Positions 15,664-25,245 of a DNA stretch of 38,932 nt are shown here, one piece after another. Origin of the DNA: Prochlorococcus sp. AG-418-I21 (lineage in GTDB: Bacteria > Cyanobacteriota > Cyanobacteriia > PCC-6307 > Cyanobiaceae); the NCBI GenBank assembly GCA_003214115.1, contig QCMA01000009.1, forward strand, positions 1 to 38,932, read 5' to 3'. A program made the position numbers and the translations under genes. Within the stretch, counting starts at the first letter, position 1. Each line of letters begins with the position of its first letter. The notes below the pieces were generated by a model. The model had not been told where the DNA came from. It made no database searches and worked only from the letters and a program-made list of their open reading frames with translations.

Positions 15664-16635
15664 CTAATAAATACGGCTTAGAACAAATTCTGGGAAAGCC
15701 ATTAAAGCTCTTTTATATTCTGAATCAGGAAGCCAGACTATAGCTTCTTTAGAAAGCATTGCAAAATCCTCCGCTAGTTTCCTTGAACTTTCAATAGCTT
15801 TAGATTCCATGACGATATTAAGAGCTTCATCTAAATCATCTTTTTCTGCAAGTTCTCTGTTTATAAGAACTGACAATTGTTTATTTTCTTCCAAGGCATA
15901 TAAAACTGGGGCGGTAAGATAACCGCTAGCAAGATCACTTACAGCAGGTTTTCCAAGTTGTTTATCATTTCCAGTAAAGTCAAGAATGTCATCTACAACT
16001 TGGAATGCCAAACCAATATTTTTGCCAAAATCATACAACGAGGTTAAGTTTTCTTCATTAATCCCACTCAAAACTCCAGCTGCTTTGCAACTATTGGCTA
16101 TTAATGATGCTGTTTTACAATAACTTTTATTGATGTATTTGGAAAAAGATTGAGCCGAATCAAATCTATTTAAATTTTGTTTAATTTCACCCTCAGCTAA
16201 ATCCATTATTACTCTACTAAGTAATTTAACTACATTTACATTCTCAAGATTTGCTAGGTGCCAACTTGCTTGAGCGAATAAAAAGTCACCTGCCAAAACA
16301 GCTACTCTTGTATTAAATCTACTATGAACTGTATCTACTCCTCTTCTTGTAGACGCCTCATCAACAACGTCATCATGGACTAATGAGGCTGTATGAATCA
16401 TCTCAGTTATTTCAGCAAGCCTTTTATGTTTGGTTGACAAGCAAAATTCAGGAGATATAGCTTTTGAAATTAATAAAACTATACCAGGTCTCAATCTTTT
16501 CCCCCCAGCACTAAAAAGGTGTTCTGCTGCGGCTTGAAGAATTGGGTGACCAGCTCCTATTAGATTTTTCAGTTCTAAAATAAGATCATCAAGATCATTT
16601 TCAACTGGTTGTAGTAGCTCTGTTACTGTATTCAT
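15664..16635 (-). CDS. sds: Long-chain trans-prenyl (solanesyl) diphosphate synthase
   Basis: A 323-residue polyprenyl synthase. The first aspartate-rich motif is DDVVDEASTRRG (Asp88, Asp89, Asp92) and the second is VVDDILDFTG (Asp215, Asp216, Asp219); GGKRLRP at 44-50 binds isopentenyl diphosphate. Residues before the first motif are not bulky aromatic ones, consistent with a long-chain product. In cyanobacteria this enzyme makes the C45 side chain of plastoquinone; the exact chain length is inferred. murI, amiC and the nitrilase gene precede it on the same strand with 27 bases or fewer between them, so it is the last gene of a likely operon. Confidence 0.9.
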   Translation of the reverse strand: MNTVTELLQPVENDLDDLILELKNLIGAGHPILQAAAEHLFSAGGKRLRPGIVLLISKAISPEFCLSTKHKRLAEITEMIHTASLVHDDVVDEASTRRGVDTVHSRFNTRVAVLAGDFLFAQASWHLANLENVNVVKLLSRVIMDLAEGEIKQNLNRFDSAQSFSKYINKSYCKTASLIANSCKAAGVLSGINEENLTSLYDFGKNIGLAFQVVDDILDFTGNDKQLGKPAVSDLASGYLTAPVLYALEENKQLSVLINRELAEKDDLDEALNIVMESKAIESSRKLAEDFAMLSKEAIVWLPDSEYKRALMAFPEFVLSRIY

Positions 16636-16662
16636 GATTGACCTCTTCTACATCTTAAGGAA

Positions 16663-17457
16663 TCAAACATTACTTCGGAGGTTAACCAACCTAATTTCTT
16701 TATTAATTCCAAGCCAAAATTTTACTTTATTGGAAAACTCATCTCTTTCTGAAGTAACAAAAAATTTTACATTTTCGAAAGAAATACTCTCATAGCGGTC
16801 AGTTTCTGTGATAGCAAAAGATTCATTAAATTTTTTTATTAATGCTACCGATGGATCAATAATTTTTATATTTGAATCTAATTTTTTTCTTAAAAAGTCA
16901 CAAATTAAAGGATAATGACTACATCCAAGTATTAATTCTTCAATATTTTTGTTTATTAGTGGTCTTAAGTATAAGTCTGAAAGACTATTTAACTTATCAA
17001 GATTTAATTTTTCTTTTTCAATTTCTGATACAAATTTTGGACATTCTTGCTGAAATATTATCGTATTCTCTTTTTTAGCATTTATAGCTTTCTTGTAATA
17101 CGATGATCGAACAGTTGTTTGTGTTGCTAGGACACCAATTATTTGTTTATCAACTACTTCCGATACTGAGTTTATAAGGTCAAAACAAGGGACCTTTAGA
17201 TTATCTTTTAGAATATCAAGCGCACACGCATTTGTAGTATTACAAGCAACTAAAAGTGCATCCAAATTCTTATCAACAAAAAAAGTACTAATCTCCTTTG
17301 CAATTAATCTTATCTCTTTAGAGTTTTTGTTCCCAAAAGGTATTCTTTTTGTATCCGCCAAATAAAAAACTTCTACATCTTTACGTGTTTTTAGTAAAGA
17401 ATTAAGGATAGTAAAACCACCTATTCCGCTATCAAATATACCTACTTTAATTTTCAC
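16663..17457 (-). CDS. murI: Glutamate racemase
   Basis: 264 residues. The enzyme supplies D-glutamate for peptidoglycan. Asp9 lies in IFDSGIGGF, and the two catalytic cysteines are Cys72 in ACNTTNA and Cys179 in LGCSHYP, each in its conserved motif. Length and order match the family. The start is GTG at 17457, overlapping the stop of the amidase gene as GTGA (four bases), so translation is probably coupled. Being in a run with an amidase, it belongs to a cell-wall transcription unit. Confidence 0.93.
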   Translation of the reverse strand: MKIKVGIFDSGIGGFTILNSLLKTRKDVEVFYLADTKRIPFGNKNSKEIRLIAKEISTFFVDKNLDALLVACNTTNACALDILKDNLKVPCFDLINSVSEVVDKQIIGVLATQTTVRSSYYKKAINAKKENTIIFQQECPKFVSEIEKEKLNLDKLNSLSDLYLRPLINKNIEELILGCSHYPLICDFLRKKLDSNIKIIDPSVALIKKFNESFAITETDRYESISFENVKFFVTSERDEFSNKVKFWLGINKEIRLVNLRSNV

Positions 17458-18539
17458 CCTACTTTATCTAAATATTCGAGGATACCTTTTGCAATTGCAT
17501 GAGCTAATCTTTTTCGATGGGTTATTTTTTCTAATCTTCTCGCATCTAATCTTCCCGTTAAAAATCCAATTTCTACGAGGACTGCAGGCATCCTAGTATT
17601 TTTAATTACATAAAATCGACCTTGTTTAACTCCTCGATCGGGACTCCCAGGGGAAACTCTTAAAATTTGTTTTTGAATTCCTTTCGCGAGTAATCTTCCT
17701 CTCCACCCTCTGTAATAAAAGGTTTCCAATCCATTTATGTCTCTTCTTTTACCTCTTGAAGCATTTGCATGAATACTTACAAAGATATCTGCATCACTAT
17801 TATTAGCAATGGAAACTCTTGGAGGTAAATCCAAATCAACATCATTTGTTCTAGTCAAACTTACTTTGACACCTTTCTCAGAAAGTAAATTTTTAACTAT
17901 TTTTGAAACCTCTAGAACCACATCTGTTTCTCTAATACCCCCAATACCTATTGCTCCTGGGTCAGGTCCTCCATGCCCTGGATCGATTACAACCTCAAAC
18001 TTGTTTCGTTTTACCTCTGGTAGTTTCAAGTAACCATAATTGTTTTTCTTCCTATGAATTAAATCTTGATTTGCTTTAATATTTGCTCTTTTCTTTTCAA
18101 CTAAACCTTCACCAATCTTTTTAAATGAATATTTTGGGTTAAATAATTTAATTCTCCATCTATTTTGATCTAAGCCAACCATTTTCCAAGTCAAAGGGTT
18201 CAAATAAGTCTCTTCCTTAAATTCAATTACTAGTCTTGTTTTACCCTTCTCTGGTTTACCTAATCTAACTTCTTTTATTTGGCCATTACCTTTTATTGTT
18301 CTAGGATTTTTTAATTCTCCAGGAAAATCTACCCAGAATCTATCTCCTGATATTTGGTTAGCCTTCTGAAAGTATGCTTTTAAATCTGTATTTGATTTAG
18401 TTCTTAATTCTAAAACCCCATTAGGATTTATAGCCCATGCCGCAAGAGCACTTGAAGATTTAACTGGAAGGATTGAAGAATTTAAAAATAATAAAACGGA
18501 TAAATAACGAAAAAGTTTATTATCTAAAAACTTTATCAT
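17454..18539 (-). CDS. amiC: N-acetylmuramoyl-L-alanine amidase (AMIN + Amidase_3)
   Basis: 361 residues with an N-terminal signal peptide (hydrophobic about 10-30, then SSALAAWA). An AMIN-like beta domain covers about 35-135 and a zinc amidase domain about 180-358. Metal and catalytic residues are visible: His189 in DPGHGG, Glu204 in RETD, His257 in SIHANA and Glu323 in LVEIGF. The protein should act in the periplasm, cutting the bond between MurNAc and the peptide stem during cell separation. The symbol reflects domain layout (AMIN plus Amidase_3), not proven orthology. It overlaps the nitrilase gene by one base (TAATG) and murI by four. Confidence 0.88.
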   Translation of the reverse strand: MIKFLDNKLFRYLSVLLFLNSSILPVKSSSALAAWAINPNGVLELRTKSNTDLKAYFQKANQISGDRFWVDFPGELKNPRTIKGNGQIKEVRLGKPEKGKTRLVIEFKEETYLNPLTWKMVGLDQNRWRIKLFNPKYSFKKIGEGLVEKKRANIKANQDLIHRKKNNYGYLKLPEVKRNKFEVVIDPGHGGPDPGAIGIGGIRETDVVLEVSKIVKNLLSEKGVKVSLTRTNDVDLDLPPRVSIANNSDADIFVSIHANASRGKRRDINGLETFYYRGWRGRLLAKGIQKQILRVSPGSPDRGVKQGRFYVIKNTRMPAVLVEIGFLTGRLDARRLEKITHRKRLAHAIAKGILEYLDKVG

Positions 18540-19366
18540 TAGTTTGAAAACATTTTGTTTTTTCTATGTTTAAGACTTGGCATCTGCTCCCTAATTTTCT
18601 TTACTCTTTCTTTATCAGCAGGTGCTATTGCAGCTCCCTGAGTTTTGCCAGCATCAGATAAAACTGTACCCCAAGGGTCAATTACCATTGCATGGCCATG
18701 ACTTTGCCTTCTTCCATAATGAATCCCAGTTTGAGCTGGAGCGACTACATATGCTGTATTCTCAATTGCTCTTGCCTGTAAAAGGATTTGCCAATGATCT
18801 TTTCCAGTAAATGCTGTAAAAGCTGCGGGAATCATAATTAGCTCTGCACCATTGGAAGACAAATATCTATAGAGTTCAGGAAATCTTACGTCGTAACAAA
18901 TCGACAATCCTATTTTGCATAAACCTGGTACATCTACAACAGGTGGATACTCTGCTCCAGATAAAATAGTAGATGATTCCTTGTATAAATTTCCATCTGG
19001 CAAATCAACATCAAACAGATGAATCTTGTCGTATTTTGCCAAAATCTGTCCATCTTTTCCAAATAAGGCCGACCTATTAAAAGTATGACTATCATCACCG
19101 GCAGGGACGGGATATCCTCCTCCCAAAAGAAATACTTGATATCTTTGTGACATAGTTTTTAGGAAATTTGCACACTTCTCTGACAATTCAGAAGCTAATC
19201 TAAGTTTTTCATCATCTCCTCCCAAAAAAGCAAAATTTTCAGGCAATCCTATTAACTCAGCACCTCTTCTAGCAGCTAATTCAATCTGCTCTTCTGCTTC
19301 AGTAAAATTTGCTTCAACATTTGAAGTACTTGTAATTTGCAATGCAGCTACCAAAAAATCAGTCAA
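18539..19366 (-). CDS. Carbon-nitrogen hydrolase of the nitrilase superfamily (Nit-like)
   Basis: 275 residues with the full nitrilase triad: Glu43 in GLPENF, Lys114 in KYDKIHLFDV and Cys157 in ICYDVRFPELY. The HLFDVDLP segment is typical of the Nit1/deaminated-glutathione amidase branch, so repair of deaminated glutathione is a reasonable guess, though omega-amidases are similar. The start is a TTG at 19366; the family usually begins close to this point. It is the first gene of the tight nit-amiC-murI-sds run, with only 30 bases to upstream comB. Confidence 0.85.
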   Translation of the reverse strand: MTDFLVAALQITSTSNVEANFTEAEEQIELAARRGAELIGLPENFAFLGGDDEKLRLASELSEKCANFLKTMSQRYQVFLLGGGYPVPAGDDSHTFNRSALFGKDGQILAKYDKIHLFDVDLPDGNLYKESSTILSGAEYPPVVDVPGLCKIGLSICYDVRFPELYRYLSSNGAELIMIPAAFTAFTGKDHWQILLQARAIENTAYVVAPAQTGIHYGRRQSHGHAMVIDPWGTVLSDAGKTQGAAIAPADKERVKKIREQMPSLKHRKNKMFSN

Positions 19367-19396
19367 GACTTTACTCCTAATGAACCAATTCGTAAA

Positions 19397-20131
19397 TCAT
19401 GAGGCACGAATCACACCTCTTTCAACTTGAGCTGGAACAATATCTAAGCAATCAAGTTCAGCACAACATTTAAAATCATCCTCATAATCTCCAAGACTTG
19501 TCAATCTTTTGCCATGGGTTGCTGTTTTTAAACATTTCAAAATGTCATTTTTCCAGACATCCCAAAGTGCCAAAGCAGCTTGTAATTCATCATTCATAAT
19601 ATTTATTTCGAAATAACGGTTTTGTTTTAGGTATGAAGCCAAGGCACCAGCAGCTAAAGAATCCTCAAGAGAATAAGAGCCTTCCCAACCACTACCAAGT
19701 ATTAAAACATTTTCACTTTTTAATGAAATAATTTTTTCGGCAACTGCTTTCCTATTTGGGAGACCCATAGCAAATAAATGCTTAGCATTTTGAACTTTTT
19801 GCAATGATTTAGTCCCATTAGTCGTACTCATAAATAGTCTTTTACCATTAACAACTTTTTTTGTAACTAATAAAGGAGAATTTCCTAAATCAAAGCCCTC
19901 AATCTTCTTACCTCCTCTCTCTCCAAGCATTAGTCTCTTTTCAGCTTGCCACTTAATTGCAGATTCTTTTAATAAATCTAAATCTGCAAAAACTTGTATT
20001 GAATCAGCTCCATTTTTTAAAGCCCAAGAAATTGTGGTTGTAGCTCTTAGAACATCAATGACCACTGCGATGTCTGGACTATTTTCAGGAACATCATTTG
20101 CAACGTGATAATAAGTAAGATTAATAATCAA
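19397..20131 (-). CDS. comB: 2-phosphosulfolactate phosphatase family protein
   Basis: 244 residues of the ComB family, which removes phosphate from 2-phospho-3-sulfolactate in coenzyme M and sulfolactate biosynthesis. Conserved segments include VVIDVLRATTTI near residue 24, LMLGERGG near 68, STTNGTKSL near 104 and LILGSGWEG near 148. Cyanobacteria keep ComB homologues although they make no coenzyme M, so the true role here is uncertain. The frame begins with TTG at 20131; an AGGAA lies directly against it, which is too close for a standard ribosome site, so the 5' end is unsure. It is transcribed divergently from aroA. Confidence 0.85.
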   Translation of the reverse strand: MIINLTYYHVANDVPENSPDIAVVIDVLRATTTISWALKNGADSIQVFADLDLLKESAIKWQAEKRLMLGERGGKKIEGFDLGNSPLLVTKKVVNGKRLFMSTTNGTKSLQKVQNAKHLFAMGLPNRKAVAEKIISLKSENVLILGSGWEGSYSLEDSLAAGALASYLKQNRYFEINIMNDELQAALALWDVWKNDILKCLKTATHGKRLTSLGDYEDDFKCCAELDCLDIVPAQVERGVIRAS

Positions 20132-20149
20132 TTCCTTTTTTCTGAATTA

Positions 20150-20155
20150 ATTATA
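20150..20155 (-). promoter_or_regulatory. Candidate -10 element for comB
   Basis: A perfect TATAAT on the minus strand lies about 18 bases upstream of the comB start codon, implying a very short 5' leader. No -35 box is visible at the usual distance, which is common in this group of organisms. Confidence 0.4.
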
Positions 20156-20259
20156 GAAAACAGTTACTTAATTTGATTATTTTTTTTTAAAAAACAAACT
20201 TATTGATAATATAAAACTAATTTGGTTTAACGAAATCTTATCAAGTAATTAATTTGAAA

Positions 20260-21570
20260 ATGAATAATATCCGCACTATAAAAGGTGGAGTTAATTTAAA
20301 AGGAAAAGTAAAAGTACCTGGAGATAAATCTATTTCCCATAGAGCTCTAATAATAGGAAGTATTGCTAAGGGTGAGACGACTATTGAGGGGTTCTTACAT
20401 TCTGAAGATCCACTTTCAACTGCTGATTGCCTAAGAAAGTTAGGGGTAAATATACCAGAAATAAAAAAAAATGAGCCTTTTACAATTTCAGGATTGGGTC
20501 TATATGGATTAAAAGAGCCAAAAGATATTCTCAACTGTGGAAATTCAGGAACCACTATGAGGTTATTAATGGGTTTATTAGCAGCACAAGAAGGTAAGAA
20601 TTTCATCTTAACCGGGGATGCTTCTCTTAACGAAAGGCCAATGGGGAGAGTTGGCAAACCGTTATCTTTGATGGGTGGCAAAATTTATGGAAGGGAAGGC
20701 GGTAACAAAGCCCCACTCTCAATTGATGGGAAAAAACTTAAGGGATGTGTTATTGGAACTCCAGTAGCGAGTGCTCAAGTAAAATCAGCAATATTATTGG
20801 CAGGCCTTAATGCTTCTGGAACCACTTCTGTAATTGAACCAGCATCTTCAAGAGATCATACTGAAAGAATGCTAAAAGCATTTGGAGCAGACATCAGTAT
20901 CAGAGGAGAATTAGGAAGGAATGTAGTTATCAAGTCAGGGAGCAACTTAATTGGTCAGAGAATATTGATTCCTGGAGACATAAGCTCTGCTTCTTTTTGG
21001 ATGATTGCTGCATCAATTGTTCCAAATTCAGAGGTTTTAATTCAGAATGTTGGATTAAATCCCACCAGAACAGGTATTTTAAATGTAATGGATTCAATGG
21101 GATGCAATTATGAGATTTTAGATAAATCGACTATTGCAGGTGAACCTATTGGATCTATTAAAGTAAAGACTTCAAATAATTTAAGGTCATTCACTATTGA
21201 AGGAGATATTCTCCCAAAACTTATAGACGAAATTCCTATCCTCACTGTGGCTGCCTGTTTTTGTAATGGAGTTTCTGAAATTAAGGATGCACAAGAATTA
21301 AGAGTTAAGGAGACAGATCGATTAAAAGTCATGGCAAGACAGTTACAAAAATTCGGCGCTGAAATAATAGAAAAAGAAGATGGGTTAATTATTAATGGGC
21401 AATCAAAATTTCATTCTGCGGAGGTAGATAGTGAGACAGATCATCGAGTAGCAATGAGTCTTGCTGTTGCTTCACTTCTTGCAAAAGGTAGCTCAAAAAT
21501 CATGAGATCTGATGCTGCTAGCGTCTCTTATCCCACTTTTTGGGAAGAGCTGGCTAAACTAACTAACTAG
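20260..21570 (+). CDS. aroA: 3-phosphoshikimate 1-carboxyvinyltransferase (EPSP synthase)
   Basis: 436 residues from ATG 20260; an in-frame TTG two codons earlier is less likely. The enzyme joins phosphoenolpyruvate to shikimate-3-phosphate in aromatic amino-acid synthesis. The phosphate-binding [11 protein letters not shown] lies near residue 23, [19 protein letters not shown] near 92 and the catalytic RVKETDRL near 350. Ala in the LLMGLLAAQ segment places it closer to the class II type seen in many Gram-positive and cyanobacterial enzymes, an inference from motif memory. The length is normal. The mnmC-like gene follows after 12 bases. Confidence 0.95.
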   Translation: MNNIRTIKGGVNLKGKVKVPGDKSISHRALIIGSIAKGETTIEGFLHSEDPLSTADCLRKLGVNIPEIKKNEPFTISGLGLYGLKEPKDILNCGNSGTTMRLLMGLLAAQEGKNFILTGDASLNERPMGRVGKPLSLMGGKIYGREGGNKAPLSIDGKKLKGCVIGTPVASAQVKSAILLAGLNASGTTSVIEPASSRDHTERMLKAFGADISIRGELGRNVVIKSGSNLIGQRILIPGDISSASFWMIAASIVPNSEVLIQNVGLNPTRTGILNVMDSMGCNYEILDKSTIAGEPIGSIKVKTSNNLRSFTIEGDILPKLIDEIPILTVAACFCNGVSEIKDAQELRVKETDRLKVMARQLQKFGAEIIEKEDGLIINGQSKFHSAEVDSETDHRVAMSLAVASLLAKGSSKIMRSDAASVSYPTFWEELAKLTN

Positions 21571-21582
21571 CCTCAAAAGTTT

Positions 21583-22488
21583 TTGTCTGAATTAATAGAA
21601 GTTTTAACTAAAGATGGTAGTTACTCTTTAAGAAGTGTGTTTTTTCAGGAGAACTTCCATAGTTTATTGGGCGCATTGGAGGAAACAAAGTCAAAGTTTA
21701 CAGCTACTTCTAATTTGCAAAGATTTAAGGGCAAATCTCTTAATGTTTTGGATATATGTTTTGGTTTAGGATACAATTCCGCTTCTTTATTAAATGAATT
21801 AATTAAACAAAAATCATATTTAAATTTGTATGCATTGGAGATTGATAAAAAGCCTCTTGAATATTCGCTTAGAAATGAATCCTTCCTAAAGTTATGGCAT
21901 CCAAAAGTCAAAAAAATATTTGAATCACTTTATCGAAAAGATTACTTTGAGGATCAATTTTTTAAATGCAGTATTTTGTGGGGTGATGCTAGAGAAAAAA
22001 TCAACATTATTCCTTCCTCTATTAAATTCGATCTAATTTACTTAGATGGTTTTTCTCCTCAAAAATGCCCACAAGTTTGGACAATTGAATTTTTATCCAA
22101 AGTCAAAGAAAAGCTCAACTCTCAGGGTTATTTAATAACTTATTCTTCATCAGCAGCAGTAAGAAAAACTTTAAGAAATCTCGGATTAGAGATTTTTACT
22201 ATAAAACCAAGTTTAAATAACAGAACTTTTTGGAGTCAGGGGACTGTCGCAATATCTAAATTTGATAAGTGTAAATTGAAGCCCAATTTCAATTTTGAAA
22301 AGTTATCTTTAATGGAAGAGGAACATCTCTTGACTAAAGCTAGTATTCCCTATAGAGATCAAGATTTAAACTCAAGCAAAGACGACATAATCAAGAAAAG
22401 ATTAGATGAGCAATTATTCTCAAATCTAATATCTACAAATAAATGGAGAAAGAAGTGGGGAATGACGAAGTTATCCGTTAAGAGTTAG
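21583..22488 (+). CDS. MnmC-like tRNA-modifying methyltransferase (DUF752 domain only)
   Basis: 301 residues, read from TTG 21583 because no ATG precedes the conserved part. The opening TKDGSYSLRS and FHSLLGALEE, the SAM-binding LDICFGLGYNSASLL, and YLDGFSPQKCPQVWT are the hallmarks of the methyltransferase domain of MnmC, which completes mnm5s2U in the wobble position of certain tRNAs. The FAD oxidase half of the bifunctional bacterial enzyme is absent. The last 70 residues form a basic tail with no clear domain. It lies 12 bases after aroA and 25 before glmU. Confidence 0.85.
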   Translation: MSELIEVLTKDGSYSLRSVFFQENFHSLLGALEETKSKFTATSNLQRFKGKSLNVLDICFGLGYNSASLLNELIKQKSYLNLYALEIDKKPLEYSLRNESFLKLWHPKVKKIFESLYRKDYFEDQFFKCSILWGDAREKINIIPSSIKFDLIYLDGFSPQKCPQVWTIEFLSKVKEKLNSQGYLITYSSSAAVRKTLRNLGLEIFTIKPSLNNRTFWSQGTVAISKFDKCKLKPNFNFEKLSLMEEEHLLTKASIPYRDQDLNSSKDDIIKKRLDEQLFSNLISTNKWRKKWGMTKLSVKS

Positions 22489-22513
22489 ATTTAAATAAGG
22501 ATTTCAAATAAAC

Positions 22514-23863
22514 ATGTTAAGTGTTGCAATATTAGCGGCGGGCAAGGGTACTAGGATGGAAAGCTCACTGCCAAAAGTTTTGCATAAAATTTCTGGCAAA
22601 AGTCTTCTACAAAGAGTTATTGATTCATGTGTCGAATTAAACCCCGATAAAATTTTCGTAATTACTGGACACAAATCAAAAGAAGTTAAAAAGTCAATCC
22701 CAAACGATAAAAAAATCCATGTTATTGTTCAAGAACCTCAATCAGGAACAGGTCATGCTATCCAGGTACTTTGTAAAGAAGTAAAAAAACATGAAGGAAA
22801 ACTTTTGGTACTTAACGGCGATGTACCACTCATTAGGCCTAGTACTTTAAAAAGACTTTTGTACTTACACGATTCAAAAAATGCTGATGTTTCTTTAATT
22901 ACCACAAAGAAAACAAATCCTCATGGATATGGCAGAGTTTTTTTGAAGGAAGATTTTATAGAGAGAATTGTTGAAGAAAAAGATTGCAATGATCTAGAAA
23001 GAGAAAATCCATTAATAAATGCAGGTGTTTACTGTTTTAACTGGGGTAACTTGTCAGAAATAATTAATACTTTGCAAAGCAATAATAATCAAAAAGAGAT
23101 TTACTTAACAGATACAATATCTTTGCTAAAAAATTCCTTAAGTCTCGAGGTAGAGGATAATGGAGAGCTTCAAGGAATTAATAACAGAATTCAACTATCA
23201 GAGTGCGAGGAATGTATTCAGAATTCAATTAAAGAAAAACATATGCTTAATGGTGTAACTTTTATAAATAAAGCAAGTTGTTCAATTAGTGAAGAAGCTG
23301 AAATTGGTAAGGATGTAATCATAGAGGCTAATACACATATAAGAGGAAATACGAAAATAAATAGTCATTGCATAATCGGTCCAAATACTTTTATTGAGAA
23401 TTCTAATGTGGGATTTAATTGTGAAATTTTAAACTCTACTGTTTATGATTCTCAGATAATGGATTATATAAAAATTGGCCCTTATAGTCATATAAGACCT
23501 AATTCCAAAATATCTTCCCATAGTAAAATAGGTAATTTTGTTGAGATCAAAAATACTCAACTAGAGGAAGAATCTAAAGTAAACCATCTAAGTTATATAG
23601 GTGATTCTATTATTGGAAGATCTACAAATATTGGAGCAGGCACTATTACTGCAAATTTTGATGGACAGAAAAAACATCAAACGAAAATTGGCAAAAATTC
23701 CAGTATTGGAGCAAACACAGTTTTTGTAGCGCCAATAAATCTAGGGGAATCAGTAACAACAGGTGCTGGTTCAGTGATCACAAAAGACTCTAAAGATAAT
23801 TCATTAGCGATCTCAAGAACTAATCAAGTAAATATAGAGAATTGGAAAAAAAAGAAATCCTGA
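22514..23863 (+). CDS. glmU: Bifunctional UDP-N-acetylglucosamine pyrophosphorylase / glucosamine-1-phosphate acetyltransferase
   Basis: 449 residues. The N-terminal uridylyltransferase half opens with [18 protein letters not shown] (residues 7-24). GTGH lies near 77 and NGDVPL near 97. The C-terminal half, from about 255, is a left-handed beta helix of hexapeptide repeats containing SYIGDS and [12 protein letters not shown], with the acetyltransferase pocket. The enzyme makes UDP-GlcNAc for peptidoglycan and lipopolysaccharide. The length is typical. It is third after aroA and mnmC and ends one base before convergent murF. Confidence 0.95.
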   Translation: MLSVAILAAGKGTRMESSLPKVLHKISGKSLLQRVIDSCVELNPDKIFVITGHKSKEVKKSIPNDKKIHVIVQEPQSGTGHAIQVLCKEVKKHEGKLLVLNGDVPLIRPSTLKRLLYLHDSKNADVSLITTKKTNPHGYGRVFLKEDFIERIVEEKDCNDLERENPLINAGVYCFNWGNLSEIINTLQSNNNQKEIYLTDTISLLKNSLSLEVEDNGELQGINNRIQLSECEECIQNSIKEKHMLNGVTFINKASCSISEEAEIGKDVIIEANTHIRGNTKINSHCIIGPNTFIENSNVGFNCEILNSTVYDSQIMDYIKIGPYSHIRPNSKISSHSKIGNFVEIKNTQLEEESKVNHLSYIGDSIIGRSTNIGAGTITANFDGQKKHQTKIGKNSSIGANTVFVAPINLGESVTTGAGSVITKDSKDNSLAISRTNQVNIENWKKKKS

Positions 23864-23864
23864 T

Positions 23865-25238
23865 TTAGTTAATTAATTCAATAATTTTTTCAAGTTGCCA
23901 ACATCTGCTCCCTTTGATAAGAATAGAATCACCTTTTTTTGTAGATTTGTTAATCTCTTGAGGTACATCTTTAATATTATTTAAAACTAAAAATTTATTC
24001 TTATCTTTTAGATAATTGGTGTAAATTTTTTCATTTTTTTTATCGCAAATAAAAAAACATTTTTCTATGTCTGAATTATTTATTAAGTTGAATATTTCTT
24101 TGTGATATTTTTCAGATTCTTTTCCCAATTCTTGCATACTTCCAAATATGAAAAATTTATTTCTCGGTTTTTCAAGCAGGTTTTTAATACATGCTTTTAC
24201 TGACTCCGGCGAAGCATTATATGATTCGTCATATATTGTTGTTTTAACTGATTTAAGAATTTTATTCCTTCCAACTAAACTTACAAAATCAAATTTATTA
24301 AAACTTGCAAAATCAATGCCTAGCTCTTTAGCAACTGCATAAGCAAATAAGAAATTCGAAGCATTGTGAAATCCCTCAAATGAAATTTCAAAGGTTTTCC
24401 CCTCAATAAAAATTGTTTTATTCGAAGGATTATAAAATCCTCGCAATTTATCATCTTTCTCAAAACTGTCCTTTTGATTTTCTATATTTAATAGTTTTAC
24501 TTTTATCACTCTACCTTTCCAAAATTCTTTTAAAGTTTTTTCAAGGAATGGATCATTTGCTGGAATTATTACAACTCCTTCTGGATTTAAGAACTTACTA
24601 ATTTCACACTTTGCATGAGTAATATTTTTTTTTGAGCCTAACAATCCAATATGAGCTGTGCCAATGTTAGTAATAACTGCAATATCTGGTTCACTATATT
24701 TAGACAAATTCTCGATCTGTCCAAGACCTCTCATCCCCATCTCAAGAACTAAAACTTTATCTTCTATATCTGTAGCAAGGATAGTAAGACCAACTCCAAT
24801 CTCATTATTGAAATTTGCATGAGATAATTTAATTCTTCCAAGTTTATTTAAAACTCCACCAATCATTTCTTTTGTTGTGGTTTTACCCACTGAGCCAGTT
24901 ATTGCAACAATAGGGATATTTAATTTTTTTCTTTTTAGCAATGCTAATTTTTGAAACGCCTCTCTTGTGTCATTTACAACCCAATAAGGAAAATTACTAG
25001 GAAGTAATCTCTGCATACCTTCTCTAATTACAACAGATTTAACTCCTTTATTTAAAACCTCTGGAAGAAAACTATGTCCGTCAAAATTTTTCCCCTTAAT
25101 AGCTATAAAAAGATCATTTTTTAATAAAGTTCTACTATCAATACTTATATTCTTAAAATTTAAAAAATCTCTTCTCCCCTCTCTCACATTTCTAATATCC
25201 CCCAAAACATCGTTTAATTCTGATAAAGAGAATTCCAT
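23865..25238 (-). CDS. murF: UDP-N-acetylmuramoyl-tripeptide--D-alanyl-D-alanine ligase
   Basis: A 457-residue Mur ligase. The N-terminal UDP-binding domain carries SIDSRTL and the P-loop is TGSVGKTTTK (about 114-123). The central domain has NNEIGVGLTIL and VLEMGMRGLGQI, and the C-terminal domain has YDESYNASPESV. The DESYNASP motif is the usual marker of MurF. It adds D-Ala-D-Ala to the UDP-MurNAc-tripeptide. The gene starts 7 bases after glgA and is the last of the menD-menB-glgA-murF run. Confidence 0.93.
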   Translation of the reverse strand: MEFSLSELNDVLGDIRNVREGRRDFLNFKNISIDSRTLLKNDLFIAIKGKNFDGHSFLPEVLNKGVKSVVIREGMQRLLPSNFPYWVVNDTREAFQKLALLKRKKLNIPIVAITGSVGKTTTKEMIGGVLNKLGRIKLSHANFNNEIGVGLTILATDIEDKVLVLEMGMRGLGQIENLSKYSEPDIAVITNIGTAHIGLLGSKKNITHAKCEISKFLNPEGVVIIPANDPFLEKTLKEFWKGRVIKVKLLNIENQKDSFEKDDKLRGFYNPSNKTIFIEGKTFEISFEGFHNASNFLFAYAVAKELGIDFASFNKFDFVSLVGRNKILKSVKTTIYDESYNASPESVKACIKNLLEKPRNKFFIFGSMQELGKESEKYHKEIFNLINNSDIEKCFFICDKKNEKIYTNYLKDKNKFLVLNNIKDVPQEINKSTKKGDSILIKGSRCWQLEKIIELIN

Positions 25239-25245
25239 TAAAACA

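Noticed and set aside
20241-20681. 146-codon frame on the minus strand opposite aroA
   Set aside because: It mirrors well-conserved aroA codons and shows no domain; a shadow frame.
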